This document shows, in pieces, positions 1-11,769 of a DNA stretch of 64,000 nucleotides. A model generated the notes under the pieces. That model searched no databases. It worked only from the letters and a program-made list of their open reading frames with translations, and was not told where the DNA came from. Location of the stretch: NCBI RefSeq assembly GCF_030272615.1, contig NC_081405.1, positions 572,261,752-572,325,751 on the forward strand. The letters are read 5' to 3'. Source of the DNA: Cryptomeria japonica. Lineage: Eukaryota; Streptophyta; Pinopsida; Cupressales; Cupressaceae. Each line of letters starts with the position of its first letter. Positions within the stretch are counted from its first letter, which is position 1. The position numbers and the translations under genes were made by a program.

Positions 1-849
1 GTGGTCAGACATACGAATACTTCTTATCTTTTTCCTGAAATTTTAGTACCACTATATTGAAATTTGAAATTTTCATCAAATAGGATTTTTTTTTCCAAAA
101 AGAAACTAGTATCTTAGAAACTACATTCAATTTTCTATAGATTCTCTTCTTACGTATTTTAAAAATAATTTTCATAACTTATTCAAATTTTCATGTCAAG
201 TTGCATAACTCTGATTTTTTGAAATTTCAATGCCACTTAAGGCCCTGTTTTGGCACACCATGATCCTGCACATACCCATAACACTTTTATAGTACATGAT
301 TTTTTTATATACAATATGTTAAAGACAATTACAACATGAGGAACCAATATGGTCCACAAGTCGTAGACTTTTTCAATTGTGAATGATATACTTTATGTCA
401 AATAAAATTTATTTGACCCACATTGATAAATTATATAATATAATATCTTATCAAGACTATCACATAATTTTTGAAGTTCATATAAATTATTAACAAGGGT
501 TTCTCCTCTTTGTGTATTGATAGATCTATAAGGTATTTGTTAGCAAGATGAATGGGGAAACTATAGTCTAGAGATTTGTACCCAAGGATAGATCTTAAAG
601 TCGTCTTTATATCCCAAAGGACACAGTACAAAAAGTTAGTGGATGAGGAAGTGAATCAAAACAATAAACCATTCATAGCTCAGCAATATATATAGCATAA
701 TTATAACACACATCAACGAACTAGCAACAACATCATTGTATTATATCTTTGAACCCTAAAATGTATTACATATTTTGGATCTTTGTCATATCATCGTACA
801 ATCATACTATGTTATCATGTATCTTCTAAATATCAATTATAATGCTATT
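1..849. other. AT-rich flank, no gene seen
   Basis: AT-rich sequence with no convincing coding signal in either strand. The longest open frames are short, of biased composition and unlike any family I recognise. It is the 5' flank of the gypsy element that starts at 855. Confidence 0.6.
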
Positions 850-854
850 ATATA

Positions 855-1638
855 TGTAGACACCTAAAATTTTCCAATCTAATTAAATAAATATTTTATT
901 TATTTAATTACTTAAGCTTAATTCTTCTATTAATTGAATAAATCTTTATTTATTTAATTAATTCATTTATCCTCTTCTAGCCTTATTTCTCATTTAAATA
1001 AATACCTTTATTTATTTAAATTATCCTTTTCCTAAATTAAATAAATATTTTATTTATTTAATTTGATCCCACTTCTTCTATTAATTAAATAAATCTTTAT
1101 TTATTTAATTAATTCATTAGCCTTTTCCACCTATGACACATGTCATTCATCTCTTAATTCCTACACTACATACCCTCTCATTATTTTCTTATTTCTTCTA
1201 CCTACCCTCTAATCATAGCCGACCATTTATCTTTTACACCTCTCAATCTTATCCCTCCATTTCTTATAGTGTCTTCTATATAAGGAGATGCTTCCTTCAT
1301 TATCTAGCCCTGGACATATACATTCTAATCAAGCATCCTAGCATTCGAGCTTTCATATGCGATCCTACTTGCAACCACATTTCCGTTCTTTGTTGAGCTC
1401 TTGTGCACACATAAAATCTGAGAGCAAATATATCAAGCAAGATCAATGGAGATAGGAAAAATGGAGATCCAAACCCTATTGGACATGTGATGGTATAATC
1501 TTTGTGATTTTATTTGATTTGCATTGTCTTAGGTAATCTTCATATGTTATGGTGGATCTTTATTGTTGTTAGGCTAGGGTTTTGTGGTTAAAAATATTTG
1601 GCCTTTCAATATTGTTGTATCCATTTTCACCATAAACA
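855..1638 (+). repeat. 5' LTR of element A
   Basis: A 784-bp direct repeat beginning TGTAGACACC and ending ATAAACA. The first 250 bp are built of AATTAAATAAAT-type tracts. TATATAAG at 1277-1284, 422 bp into the LTR, is the likely promoter. Relative to the 3' LTR it has an extra 11 bp near 888 and a few substitutions. Confidence 0.92.
1277..1284 (+). promoter_or_regulatory. TATA box in 5' LTR of element A
   Basis: TATATAAG in a GC-moderate setting, repeated at the equivalent place of the 3' LTR (13337-13344). The U3/R boundary would lie about 30 bp downstream. Confidence 0.6.
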
Positions 1639-1641
1639 TTT

Positions 1642-1659
1642 TGGCACGCCCGGTGGGAC
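1642..1659 (+). other. tRNA primer binding site of element A
   Basis: TGGCACGCCCGGTGGGAC starts 3 bp after the LTR end. It begins TGG, complementary to a tRNA CCA end, and fits an acceptor stem followed by a T stem. It is not the initiator-Met site (TGGTATCAGAGC) used by elements D and E here. I did not assign the tRNA. Confidence 0.7.
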
Positions 1660-1749
1660 CCTTGTCCCTTTTGCATTTAACATCTTTTGTTGTAGATTTT
1701 GTGTTTTGAAGTTGCAGATCTGACATTTCCGACAACATTTTAATATTTT

Positions 1750-2012
1750 CGCGTCTGCGTGCTTTCGGATCGCATTTTTGATTTTTTGTCGCGTCTGTGA
1801 CATCTGGAATCGTGTCTGCATCTTCAACAGTATTTTATTTTTTTGCAGATAATGGGAAACGTGTCTGTATTCTCTAGTCACGTCTGTGAAGTCTTCAGGC
1901 GCGTCTGCGTCCAGGAGCCGCATCTGTGTTCAGGAACCGCGTCTATGTCGGATCTAAGTGCATCTGCGAAGTTATATAGCATTTGTGTTTCTGATAACCG
2001 CATTTGTGTGAC
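1750..2012 (+). repeat. CGTCTGTG-type motif array, leader block 1
   Basis: About a dozen copies of a degenerate motif GCGTCTGTG (variants CGTCTGCG, CGTGTCTG, CATCTGTG, CATTTGTG), spaced 15-35 bp. They are all on the plus strand in the untranslated leader between LTR and gag. The best copies read AGGCGCGTCTGCG. A second block lies at 3225-3400 and a mirror block at 12150-12415. Confidence 0.75.
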
Positions 2013-3224
2013 AGACATTACATTTTGGGTTTTTTTGATTCAGTTTTTCGTCATTCAGATTTTCAGATCTAGTTTATTTTGAGCTAACATCTTTAGATCT
2101 AGCTAACGAAATTGGTGCAGCTTGTCTTGAAAGCAAAATCGTTTTGTTGAAGGCCCTTATTTTCACAAGTCTTTTGGATCTAAAATTTACCTAGCTTGTG
2201 TGCTTGCGGGAAGGGATGATCATTTGAAACAATCCAAACTACTAATAAATCTTTGTTGCAAGACCTTGGCAAGGGTTTTTGATCTTTATTGTGTACCTTG
2301 TTTTCATAGACTAGCAAACACTTCAATTGGTGCACTAAAATTGAACCATTATCTTTTGTGTCTTGAGCAATAGGCTCTTTTTGTTTCATCTTTAGAGGGC
2401 TTGTCTCCCCGTGTGGTCATTAGGACTACTAGTGAGGAGAGAACGACCCAAGTGGTAGCGAGGAAAACCCACCTCTTTCGAACCACTATAAACAACTGTA
2501 TTCATGGTGAAAACTATGGATAACGTATGCTGATTAGTTCATACTGACACTATGTCTCCCCATAAACCCGTTTGATCAGATTTATTTGATCAATTGTAGG
2601 GCGTAACCCCTATCGATTGGGAGCCTTCTATTTTTACAAAGCTGAAAGTGCCGCATGTATGGCCACATGAGCAGATGCCCTTACTAGCACCTTTTTGTTT
2701 TAAAAGCCAAAATCCTTCTAGTTGCTGGGGTAGGAGGTTGGACCTCTGGTAGTGGCCCACACACATACGGTTCTTAGTAGAGATACAAAGTTTGCCACGA
2801 GGAGTTTTTGTGGGGACTGATGCTTGGCTGCCCCGAGAAGTGAGTGCTGAGGGTGGAGCCAGTGGGGTCAAGCATCTAAGTATCTGCTCTGAATAGCATA
2901 GCCTCGAGGGAAACTCCATGTGGGATCAACAACTATTGTCTTGGCCAGCCATAAGAATTGTGCTTGACTTATTTTAAACATTCAAACATTCAAGACCAAA
3001 CATCAAAACATTGTGTCTTTTGTGTCTTCAAGTGTATGCAAAATAATTTTACATCAAACAACACACTTTTCTTTGGAGTCATTTTGAGTCTAAACACTTG
3101 CAAACATTGAGTCTTCATCAACACTGTGTCCTCTTGTCACGAAAAAAATAGTCAAACATTTAGATTTGGTCACAACAAGCAACTTCACAGATTGGAAAAA
3201 TTGCACAAAGTTTGTAGAAATGCG
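2013..3224 (+). other. Leader of element A between motif blocks, no gene seen
   Basis: Untranslated leader of the retrotransposon. Open frames are short and unlike known proteins. A GGTGAAAAC segment near 2507 recurs downstream of pol (8161 and 8199). Confidence 0.5.
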
Positions 3225-3400
3225 TATGTGTCTTACAGAATAGCGTTTGTGTCATCTAACCGCGTCTGTGAAGGGCAGAAACACGTTCGTGTCTTTTGAG
3301 AAACATTGCATTTACAACATCTCAGAAACACGTCTGTGTCTGGCAGAATAGCGTCTGTGTCATTTAAATGCATCTGTGAAGTATACAGGCACGTATGTAT
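3225..3400 (+). repeat. CGTCTGTG-type motif array, leader block 2
   Basis: About nine further copies of the motif (GCGTTTGTG, GCGTCTGTG, ACGTCTGTG, GCATCTGTG, GCACGTATG) in plus orientation, ending about 500 bp before the gag start. Spacing is irregular, so this is a motif cluster and not a strict tandem repeat. Confidence 0.7.
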
Positions 3401-3891
3401 TCAGGATTGAAAACTTTCATAATTCAGCAAACAAGAACAGTCAATTTCAGACTTATTGAGCTTCCTAGGTTATCTCTCTGGGTTTTTCATCTAGCATTCA
3501 ACCTATCTTTAGGTCTCACAAAGTCCATCATTGCTTTACACCTTACATTACATTCACATTTGTCTAAACTTGAGTCAAAAGGTCACTTGCTTGTCCTCAT
3601 CTTACTTTGTCAACACACTACATACAACAACATTTTGCTAAGTGGTCCCTCATCAAGTTCTATCACCTTTGGATCTCATTTGGTCTTACTTAGAGTCAAG
3701 GTCAACTTGCCTCATCAAGAGAAACTATCATCTCTTTGGAAGCCACACCTACTCTACTACACACATACTTGGTCTTATACTTTGGACATTGCAAGTACAC
3801 TTCAGATTCATTTACATTCCATCCAACTCTTGGTCTTCCATACTCTTTCCATTTTCATCTACTTTCACACATCTTTGTCAATACCTAGTTC

Positions 3892-6181
3892 ATGGTTGAA
3901 ACCCGTTCCCAAAAATCTAGGAGAGAAACTATAGAGGCTCAAGAGTCTGCAAACATGAGTGTCTATGAGTATGACAATGATGTCTTTTTCAATTTTGATC
4001 ATACTACATCACCTGACATGGATTCTTATAGAAACATTCCAAATGTTGAGAATATGGACACTACAAACAACAATGATATACACAATGACAATATGGACAA
4101 CATTTCAGTACCTTCGGAAGAGGTGGAAGACTCCATTATGGATCCCCGTTTCAATCGATTGGTTGAGGAAATAATGAGGAGAGATAGACAATACTTCTTA
4201 CAAGTGATGGCACAAAGTGGAGCCAAGATCCCTCATGATTTTGACATGTCTCAAATAATGGAAAATCAACCTTTGTAAAAAACTCACTCCAACATGTACC
4301 AAAGGAGGCCTAATAGTGGAGGCAATAGAGGACCACATATGGTGCCTGAATCACCATCATCTTTGTTTCAAAAACTAGAGGTCCCACATACACATGGTCA
4401 AGCATATGATACTCACCTTCGCAGACCATTATGGAAGTCTTATGCAGAAAAATATACTCAATCACATACCAAGGCTAAGGAACCACCAAAGCAATTGGAT
4501 ATCCAAAGGCAGGTTCAAAATTTGAACACAAGGAAACCCCATGTCAAATTTGGGGGCAACACACTAGAACAAACTCATGGCATTCCTATAGAGTATGGTA
4601 TAAATGGACAAAGCAGATATTCTGTTCCTCAACATGACTCTATACTATACTCATCATCATTATAGACCTCCTCCATATGAACATGTGTATGATCAATATC
4701 ATCCATATATGCAACATGCTCCTCCACACACTGGTTCAGGCATGGGGTACGGTCCAAGAAGTTGGTCTCCACCTAAGAACAATTTGGAGCAACAAATCAG
4801 GGACTTACAAAAGAAAATGAAGGACATAAATACACCAAAGCCAACATACACAATGAGAGACATATGTCCTTATCCATTTGAAAAGAGCATTCCAATGCCT
4901 CCTTTTCCTACACATTTCGTGACACCTAAGTTTGATAAGTATAGAGGAAAAGGGGATCCTAAGGCACATATAAGACAATTTTTCACAGCTTGCATTGAGG
5001 TAGCAACAAAAGAGACATATTTGATGAGATTATTCCCACAAAGCTTAGGTGATCAAGCTATGGAATGGTTCTCCCAACTTCCACCTGGTATTAAGTCATG
5101 GGGTGACTTAGCAGAGGCATTTATTCAACATTTCTCATACAAAATAGAGACAGATATATCAGTCACTACTTTGTGTAACACCAAGCAAAGGGATGGAGAG
5201 TCTTTTTCATCATTTTTACAAAGATGGAGGAATCTAGCCAGCAGATGCTCTTGTGAAATTCCACAAAAACAAATGGTAGAGATGTTCACCCAAAATGTTA
5301 ACAAGGCCATTGGTTATGAATTGAGAAAAGCTTGCTTGTCCACCTTCAAGGACGCCATTGAAAAAGGCTTAGCAACAGAGAAAGTCCTAATTGAACAAGG
5401 AGTCATTAAGATAATCAAAGAAAACAAAGAGAACTATAAAGGAAAAGACAAGCCAAGATTTTGGAATAAAAACAAGAACACAGTCAATGATGGTGTTGTT
5501 GATGCCAATATAGTGCGACCCAAAATCATTTTTTCTGGATCAAGTTCTACAAACAATCAAGTGAATACTCAAACAACTTCCAAATCACGAAGGAAGTACA
5601 CCCCATTGGGAGAACCACTTGAGTCCGTTTTCAAAAAGCTAGTGGCAAACAAGATAATCACAATTCCAGATTTTCCTCCATATGAGCCAATTGTTAAACC
5701 AAATTGGTGGAATGATGATGAGTATTGTGAATTTCATAAAATCAAGGGACATAAAATAGGAAATTACCATCAACTGAAGAACATCATACAAGATCTCATC
5801 GATAGAGGTGACATTGAAATTGAAGGACACTCATCCAATCAAGAACATAAAATGTTTAAGGAACCATTCCCAAAACATGACAAGGGAAAATCTAAAGCCA
5901 CAGATGACCAAACCAACTATACCAGAGCATCTTATAACTATGATTCAACTATCAATCACATTTCAATGGACAATTATGTCTCTACCATTATCATCAAGGA
6001 CAAAATGCTTGAGAATTCTACGCAAAGACCCAAGATCATCCTGAAAGGAATTGGATCTTCTTCTAAACCAACCTCTGAATGTAATGTTACAACTCACCGA
6101 GGTAAATTCACTTTGCAAGGTGCTCCAGCTAAAAACACCGCTTCCTCATCAACCAAACCTGAGTATGACCTTGTAGAATAG
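3892..6181 (+). pseudogene. gag: gag of element A (one stop, one frameshift)
   Basis: Structural capsid polyprotein of the retrotransposon. The ATG at 3892 opens MVETRSQKSRRE, a usual gag start in this kind of element. The frame runs to a TAA at 4276, continues in the same frame to about 4660, then shifts by one into a 525-codon frame (4604-6181). The Retrotrans_gag domain lies near 4910-5400, with GDPKAHIRQFF, MEWFSQLPPGIKSWGDLAEAF and a SSFLQRWRNLASRC stretch. No CCHC zinc knuckle was seen; the tail is rich in Lys, Thr and Asn. The TAG at 6179 separates it from the protease, which follows in the same frame, so gag and pro were probably one polyprotein. It is broken and could only be supplied in trans. 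Confidence 0.85.
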
Positions 6182-6835
6182 TTAGGGAAGACACCCGCGC
6201 TTATCTCAATTCTTGAGCTCTTACGCATATCCCCTGCACATAAAGCTATTCTTGACAAAATCTTAAGAGACACTACCATCCCCACTGATCTGAGCATGGA
6301 CTAGTTTCAAGCCATGGTGGGATATCTTTCCATTCCACACTCCCTTACTTTCATAGAAGCTGATGATGCCTCCATAAGTCAACCACATAATGCACCACTA
6401 CACATTGAAGCCTTCATACACAAACATCGAATAAAATGAGTCCTGATAGATGGAGGAGCAGATCTAAACATTTGTACATTGAGCACTATTAAACAATTGG
6501 GATATTCCAATAAAGCTATAAATTCTACAAACAAAATTGCCATCAAGGCATATGATGACGAAGAGCGTTCATCCAAACGCATAGTCACCTTACCTCTCAG
6601 AGTTGGGCCAGTTACAAAGGATGTGGTTTGTCAAGTCCTAGACCTAGATCTCACATACAATATCTTACTAGGACGTCCTTGGATTCATGAAATGAGGGTA
6701 GTTCCATCTACAAATCACCAATTCATTAAATTTCCTCACAATGGAGTTGAAATAACAGTTAATGGAGATCCTAATCCATTCATATACTGCAATAACTTGA
6801 GACTGAAAACTGAGATGATCATTCCAAGTAATTGA
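6182..6835 (+). pseudogene. pro: Retroviral-type aspartic protease remnant of element A
   Basis: It continues the gag frame after TAG 6179. Two more stops interrupt it (TAG 6302, TGA 6437), and the segment ends at TGA 6833. The active-site motif LIDGGADLNIC (Asp at 6449) and the flap-side motif NILLGRPWIHEM near 6660 identify a retropepsin-like fold. DGG instead of DSG or DTG is seen in Tat-lineage elements. The enzyme would cleave the gag-pol polyprotein. The reading frame is otherwise continuous from 4604 to 7999, so the damage is nonsense only. Confidence 0.8.
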
Positions 6836-6859
6836 GAAGTTGTTCCTTCATCAACATAT

Positions 6860-7999
6860 GTGGATCCAGAATCATTAAAAGCTTCTACATCCATACAAAC
6901 AGAACTAAAAGAAAAGTTCAAGATTAAAGACCTAGGATGTGGTGAGTATATATTTCATGTTGATCAACTCCCACTATCTCCTAAGGTATTCAATCGACGG
7001 GAACAATCTACAAACAATTTTCAATGCCAAGGAATTGGGTGTGAACCACCTAGTGTTGTGGCTACTAAGTCCGAATGCAAATCTCCTCTAGTGGTGCAAG
7101 CATCTCTTGATATCAATAGTCCTAAGAGTGGTTCCAACAAAGAATCTATTGAGCATATCGCCAGCCCTCTTGAGAACTCACATAGCCTTACCATTTCATC
7201 CACTCCTTCCATTTCCACTCCTCTCCCAGACTTGGATCAACAAGAATTACAAAAGCCCTTACTCATTGGGGATCAAAAATCAAGCTTTGAAAAGAAAAAT
7301 CTAAAAGTAAAAAATAAAGAGAAGTCCTTTAGTCCAAATCAAAATAAAAAGCTATTGGACTCTGCAAAAATCAAAGTCAAGGATAAAAATCCTATGAAAG
7401 AAAAAGAGAAAGAGTTGATCTCCCCTAATATCAAAATAACTAGGGGCAAAATTTCTACAATTTTAAGTCAAAAAACATACTTGTTGATCCTAAGTCTCCA
7501 TCATGCTATCCTACTTTCACTTCTTTTCACGATCATAAGCCTTCATCACTCATCCAATTGTTCTGCACATCCCTTTCCTTTTGGCGATACATCATGGACC
7601 TTTAATGGAGCTTCCTCGAACGACTTTGTTGTTAGAGATACCCAAACTTCTTTAGGTGACATGCATATGGGCCTATGTAGTCCACATGCTAGTAATTCTA
7701 TCTCAGTTGATTTATCAAGGAAGACAGTCACTCGAGCTACACATCATTCAGTCAAGGAACAATGCAGCTACAATCATAAAGTCAAGCCTCGCACATTTGA
7801 GGTAGGTGACTTGGTTCTTAGAGAAAATCCTAAAAAACAACAAGACAGAGAGAAGAAGGGCAAGTTTGAACCAAACTGGCTTGGTCCTTACATCATCACA
7901 GCAACATATGGATCTGGTACATATCAACTTTCAACTCTAGGTGACGAACCTTTGGAGGATCCTATCAACAACATGCACCTTCGTAGGTTTTACACATAG
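6860..7999 (+). pseudogene. Linker plus integrase C-terminal domain of element A (RT, RNase H and IN core deleted)
   Basis: An open frame of 379 codons in phase with gag and protease. Residues 1-190 are a Ser/Lys-rich linker of unknown role. Residues near 205-235 form a hydrophobic stretch (TYLLILSLHHAILLSLLFTI). The last 100 residues are a clear integrase C-terminal domain: YNHKVKPRTFEVGDLVLREN, then KKGKFEPNWLGPYII, then DPINNMHLRRFYT. In an autonomous element about 3.5 kb of RT, RNase H and integrase core would lie between protease and this domain. None is present, yet the frame is kept. The TAG at 7997 ends it. Whether the fused product was ever made is not known. Confidence 0.8.
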
Positions 8000-9239
8000 C
8001 TCTTCAGAGTATCCTAATTCAAAAAAATAAAAAAAAAATAAAAAAATCATAAAACATAAAAAAATTGTTACTTGGTGAAAACCTGGCAAACAGGCGCCTT
8101 GTGACACAAAAAAATTGAAAAATGAAAAAAGTAAAGAAAAAAAAAAACATTTCGTCCAACGGTGAAAACCACTTTGGTGGCACCCTGGGCAAGTACCGTG
8201 GTGAAAACTGGGTCACCGGCGCCATGCGTAGAGACATTGCTCCTCCCTCCTTCAAGATTCACTTTCATCTTTGCACACACTCACATCCTATCCATTCATA
8301 ATAAACTTACCCATTCCTATCATGACTTGTTATTGATCTACCCAAGATTGGTTTGCCATTCATAATAACCCCTTTTTTAATAAATCAGCTCCTATCTGTG
8401 GCTAAGGAAAATCCTACGTCTAGTAATGGGTGTGGAACTAAGAACATCGCCTATTTCGAGGAGTATAGTTTCTTTCATTCTTCTTCAGTCTAGCCATGCA
8501 CAATCCATAATAAAGCAACATTTGCATTGCCAAATCGCAATAAAGTTCCGTCTTCTCCGCAATAAAGTATCAATTGCATGGATTCAGTCAGTTTCAAATG
8601 AGACACAACAACAATAATGGACTTTCAACAAATCACATCTTTCAACAGACTCAAACAACATTATGGTTCAGTGCTATCTATCCTTTTGTGAAAGTAAACA
8701 TTGTGACCACAATCAAATAGACTTATACAAGTGACAAGAGACACTAGACCTAAGGACTATAGTGGATGTTGGTGTCGAGTCTTGGTTTTCTTTTGATTTT
8801 ATCTTTCTGGTGACATGTCTTTTAGCTTTTCCAGGATGTCTTTGACTAGAGATTCTATCTCCAGGATGTCTTTGACTGGAAAGGTGAGGATGGGGTATCG
8901 TCACCTTTTTTTTCTTTTTCTTTGTTGTCTATGGATTGTCTCTTAGTAATGCTATGACTTGTCCAAGGATATGAGGAGACTATGAGTCTAGTATGAACTA
9001 GGGCATTCCTTGTTTGCGATTGTCTGATCTCCATGCAAACAGGTACAATGACTTTCTTGGTCGAACATATGCCTTGATTGTCATAACCTATTTTGCCATA
9101 ATAAAGCTCAATGATGATAACACACAAGAAGCTCTTTCACTTTCATATCTTCTATCTTCCATCCCCCTTTCTTGATTGACTTCCATCATCCCTCTTGAGT
9201 TCGTGTAGCCTACTATAACATGACTGAGTATAATGACAC
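8000..9239 (+). other. Post-pol spacer of element A
   Basis: Begins with an A-rich tract, then repeated GTGAAAAC segments (8074, 8161, 8199). AATAAA-like signals occur at several places (8300-8570), often as CATTCATAATAAA or CGCAATAAAGT. Similar segments occur after the integrase end in element C (24841 and 24935), so this is an element feature. GCTCAATGATGATAA near 9107 recurs near 25563. No protein-coding signal seen. Confidence 0.5.
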
Positions 9240-9700
9240 GCCAAAAATATCTGCATTTCATGTAGTTTGTACCTGCATTAACACACATAAGCATTTCATA
9301 CATACATATAGATATCACAAATGCATCACATCCTGCACACAACACATGTTAGCACATTTTACATTCTCATCATGTAAATGGTCATTTGCATTTTCATATT
9401 CATCTACATTTCATACATTCATATTTGCATCATACATAACATAAAAAACATAAAAGAACAAAAATATTGCATTTCATCATGTACATATTTGCATCCATAA
9501 CATAAGCATCACATAGAAACATACATCATGAAACATCTCATCACATAGGTACGCATGCATATAGCTGCCGCAAGGATGAATCATCTCACATATATATATA
9601 ATCATAAGTGTCATGATACAATAATGTCAAAATCATATGGCTACAATCACCCGAAGGTGTCATCATACAAAATGGTACAAAAAAACTGATACATAGGGAG
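9240..9700. repeat. CAT-rich low-complexity tract between converging ORFs, element A
   Basis: CATTTCATACATTCAT-like sequence of low complexity, lying between the end of the sense coding region and the end of the antisense PMD frame. Element C has a longer tract of the same kind in the same place (25790-26560). Confidence 0.55.
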
Positions 9701-9710
9701 CCCTCTAAGG

Positions 9711-11709
9711 CTATGATGAACTCCCTCCCTCAGAGCTACCTGGCCTCGATGGAGTCTGAGCCCTGGAAGGACCCACCCCAGGATCATCTCTCATGTCCCC
9801 TCTATCTGGTGGTGGTGGAGGACCCATGACCCCACCACTATACGCCTGTCTCTTGTGACTCCCTCCAATGGTCGTCGTTGTTCGTGATGGTCTGCGGAAG
9901 CTCATTGCTTGCTGCTATGGTGGCACTGCCCTGTACTATAGGTCTCGCCAATAACCTATCTCCTCCCTTGCCCTCAAAACATAGGTGTATCTAGCCCTTA
10001 TGTCCTCTGCCACCTGCCTCCCGGCCCTCAGTGCTGTCTCAGCCTCAGTGTAACGCTAGAGAGTCTGATCTCACTCCCGCTCAGTGTCCCTAAGCTGTCT
10101 CCTGAGTTGATCCCTCTTCCTCTCCAACTCTTGGATCTCATCTGCCTGTCCCTGGTAGATCTCCCTCAGCTCTAATAGCTCATCCTCCTCCTCCTCAGTC
10201 CCCTATCCCTGTGGCTGCTCATGTGGCTGCCCCTGCCCCTGTACTGGTGGCTGTACCTATGCCTGTACCTGTGGCTGCTCATGTGACTGCCCCTGCCCCT
10301 GTACTGGTGGCTGTACCTATGCCTGTACCTATGCCTGCTCATGTGGCTGCCCCTACCCTTGTCCCCATCTTTGTACCTATCCTTGCACCTGTCTGGGACC
10401 TTGTGCTACTGGCACCTGTAATGAAAACCCACTACGACCCCTCACCATCCGAGCTTATCTCTCCTCTCCACCCTCTCTTCGTGGAGCCACTCTCCTCTCT
10501 CCTACTGCACCCCACCTCCTCCGTTGGCCTCTACCCCCACCATCTCCATCATCATCCTCATCCCCTTTGCCATCTCCATCTATCAGCTCTCCTGGATCTG
10601 TCAGGCGTGGAAATGGATGCTCTGCCCAATATGCAGTATACTCTGCATCCATCCCTGCATCCTCAATCCCAGGCCACATATCCCATGGCAAGAGAGTCAT
10701 CTCCACCAGCTGCATCATGGCCTGATCATACTATAACAATGGCCCAAAGTGTGCCTGATCTCGTACTGTCCACACATACATACTGGAAACCCATGGCATC
10801 CGTTGGATCCTGCCAAACTGCCTGCATACCCTGTCTACCAACTGCCTCTCCAGTACATAGGGCATCTGCCCAATTAGATATCTACTCCTAAAGGTATAGG
10901 GTAGCTCCGCTACGTCATCCTCCCACTGCTCGCACTCTCGATACGGCCTCCATATCACAGTGTCAATCTCATCAAGGACTCGACGCTAGTGCTCCAACCT
11001 GCTAATCCATGGTTGTGATGTAATCATATCATACAAGTGCATAAAGTTGCATCCATGATCCCTGCCTTTGAAATGTATCGGTCATGTCACTAGCAGATGC
11101 TCATATGCCCACACCTATAGCAATGTAACTCTGCAGCCCAATCCCACGGATCCATGGTAGAAGAACTGATGGAGCTCATAATATAAATATGCCAGCACGC
11201 ACGGTCCCCAGGCATATCTGGTATGCTGTGTAACCAGTGTCTCCAAGGTGCTCCCCCAACCCATAGCCAACCCTCATGTCGCCCTATCTAGACACAGGAA
11301 CCCACTAATCACTCCTCCTAGCACCATTGGTAGCACCAGTCCTGTCATTGTCATGGTGTCCTAGGCGACGTCCTGCCCTCATCTCTAGTCCTGGATCCCG
11401 AAACACTCATCTCAGTGCCTCCCTGTCTCCATCTCGATCATAGCGTATCAACTCCCCATCGATCGGTATCTTCAGAATCCTATACACATCCTCTAAGGTG
11501 ACTGTCATCTCACCCATCAGCAAATGGAATGTGCATGTCTCAGAATGCCATCTCTCGGCAAGTGCAGTCAGCAAACCCATGTTCGCTCGAAACTCAGGCA
11601 CATACAAAATAAATCTCAAACCCATAACTTCAATGGAAGCTCTGTCCTCAAATGTCAGCTCTAGTCGTAACCTCTGAGTCGATGGGAATCTCTCCTGTGA
11701 ATCCAGCAT
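9711..11709 (-). pseudogene. Antisense ORF with plant mobile domain (PMD) in element A
   Basis: Read on the minus strand from ATG 11709 to a stop at 9711, about 660 codons. N-terminal residues give MGLLTALAERWHSETCTFHL then MGEMTVTLEDVYRILKIP, the hallmark of the plant mobile domain family (PF10536; Arabidopsis MAIN and MAIL1). Further on come RYAWGPCVLAYLYYELHQF, VWAYEHL, VIWRPYRECEQWEDD and RQLVDRVCRQFGRIQRMPW, all in the order of the family. The C-terminal third is acidic and low-complexity, ending PSRPGSSEGGSSS. One frameshift near 11350-11370 and several nonsense codons (for example in GLA-MGW, LL-VWAYEH and EH-RRVL contexts) break it; family context suggests former Arg, Gln or Trp codons. 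A CAG acceptor-like sequence just before the ATG leaves room for a spliced first exon. The role in the element is unknown. Confidence 0.85.
10201..10360. repeat. 60-bp tandem repeat inside the antisense PMD ORF
   Basis: A 60-bp unit containing CTGCCCCTGTACTGGTGG is present almost exactly twice, plus a partial third copy. The unit length is a multiple of three, so copy-number change would keep the antisense frame. It sits in the low-complexity C-terminal part. Confidence 0.75.
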
Positions 11710-11769
11710 AGGTAAATACTCCTGCAGTCAAGCAAATCAATCATGTCAGTCAAAGTAGTATTCACAGTT

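Noticed and set aside
3395-3934. 179-codon plus-strand frame in the leader of element A
   Set aside because: Leu/Ser/His-biased, overlaps the gag start in another phase, and shows no recognisable domain.
10211-10891. 226-codon plus-strand frame rich in Val, Pro and Ala
   Set aside because: It is the reverse of the low-complexity antisense PMD C-terminus and its 60-bp repeat; no independent evidence of coding.
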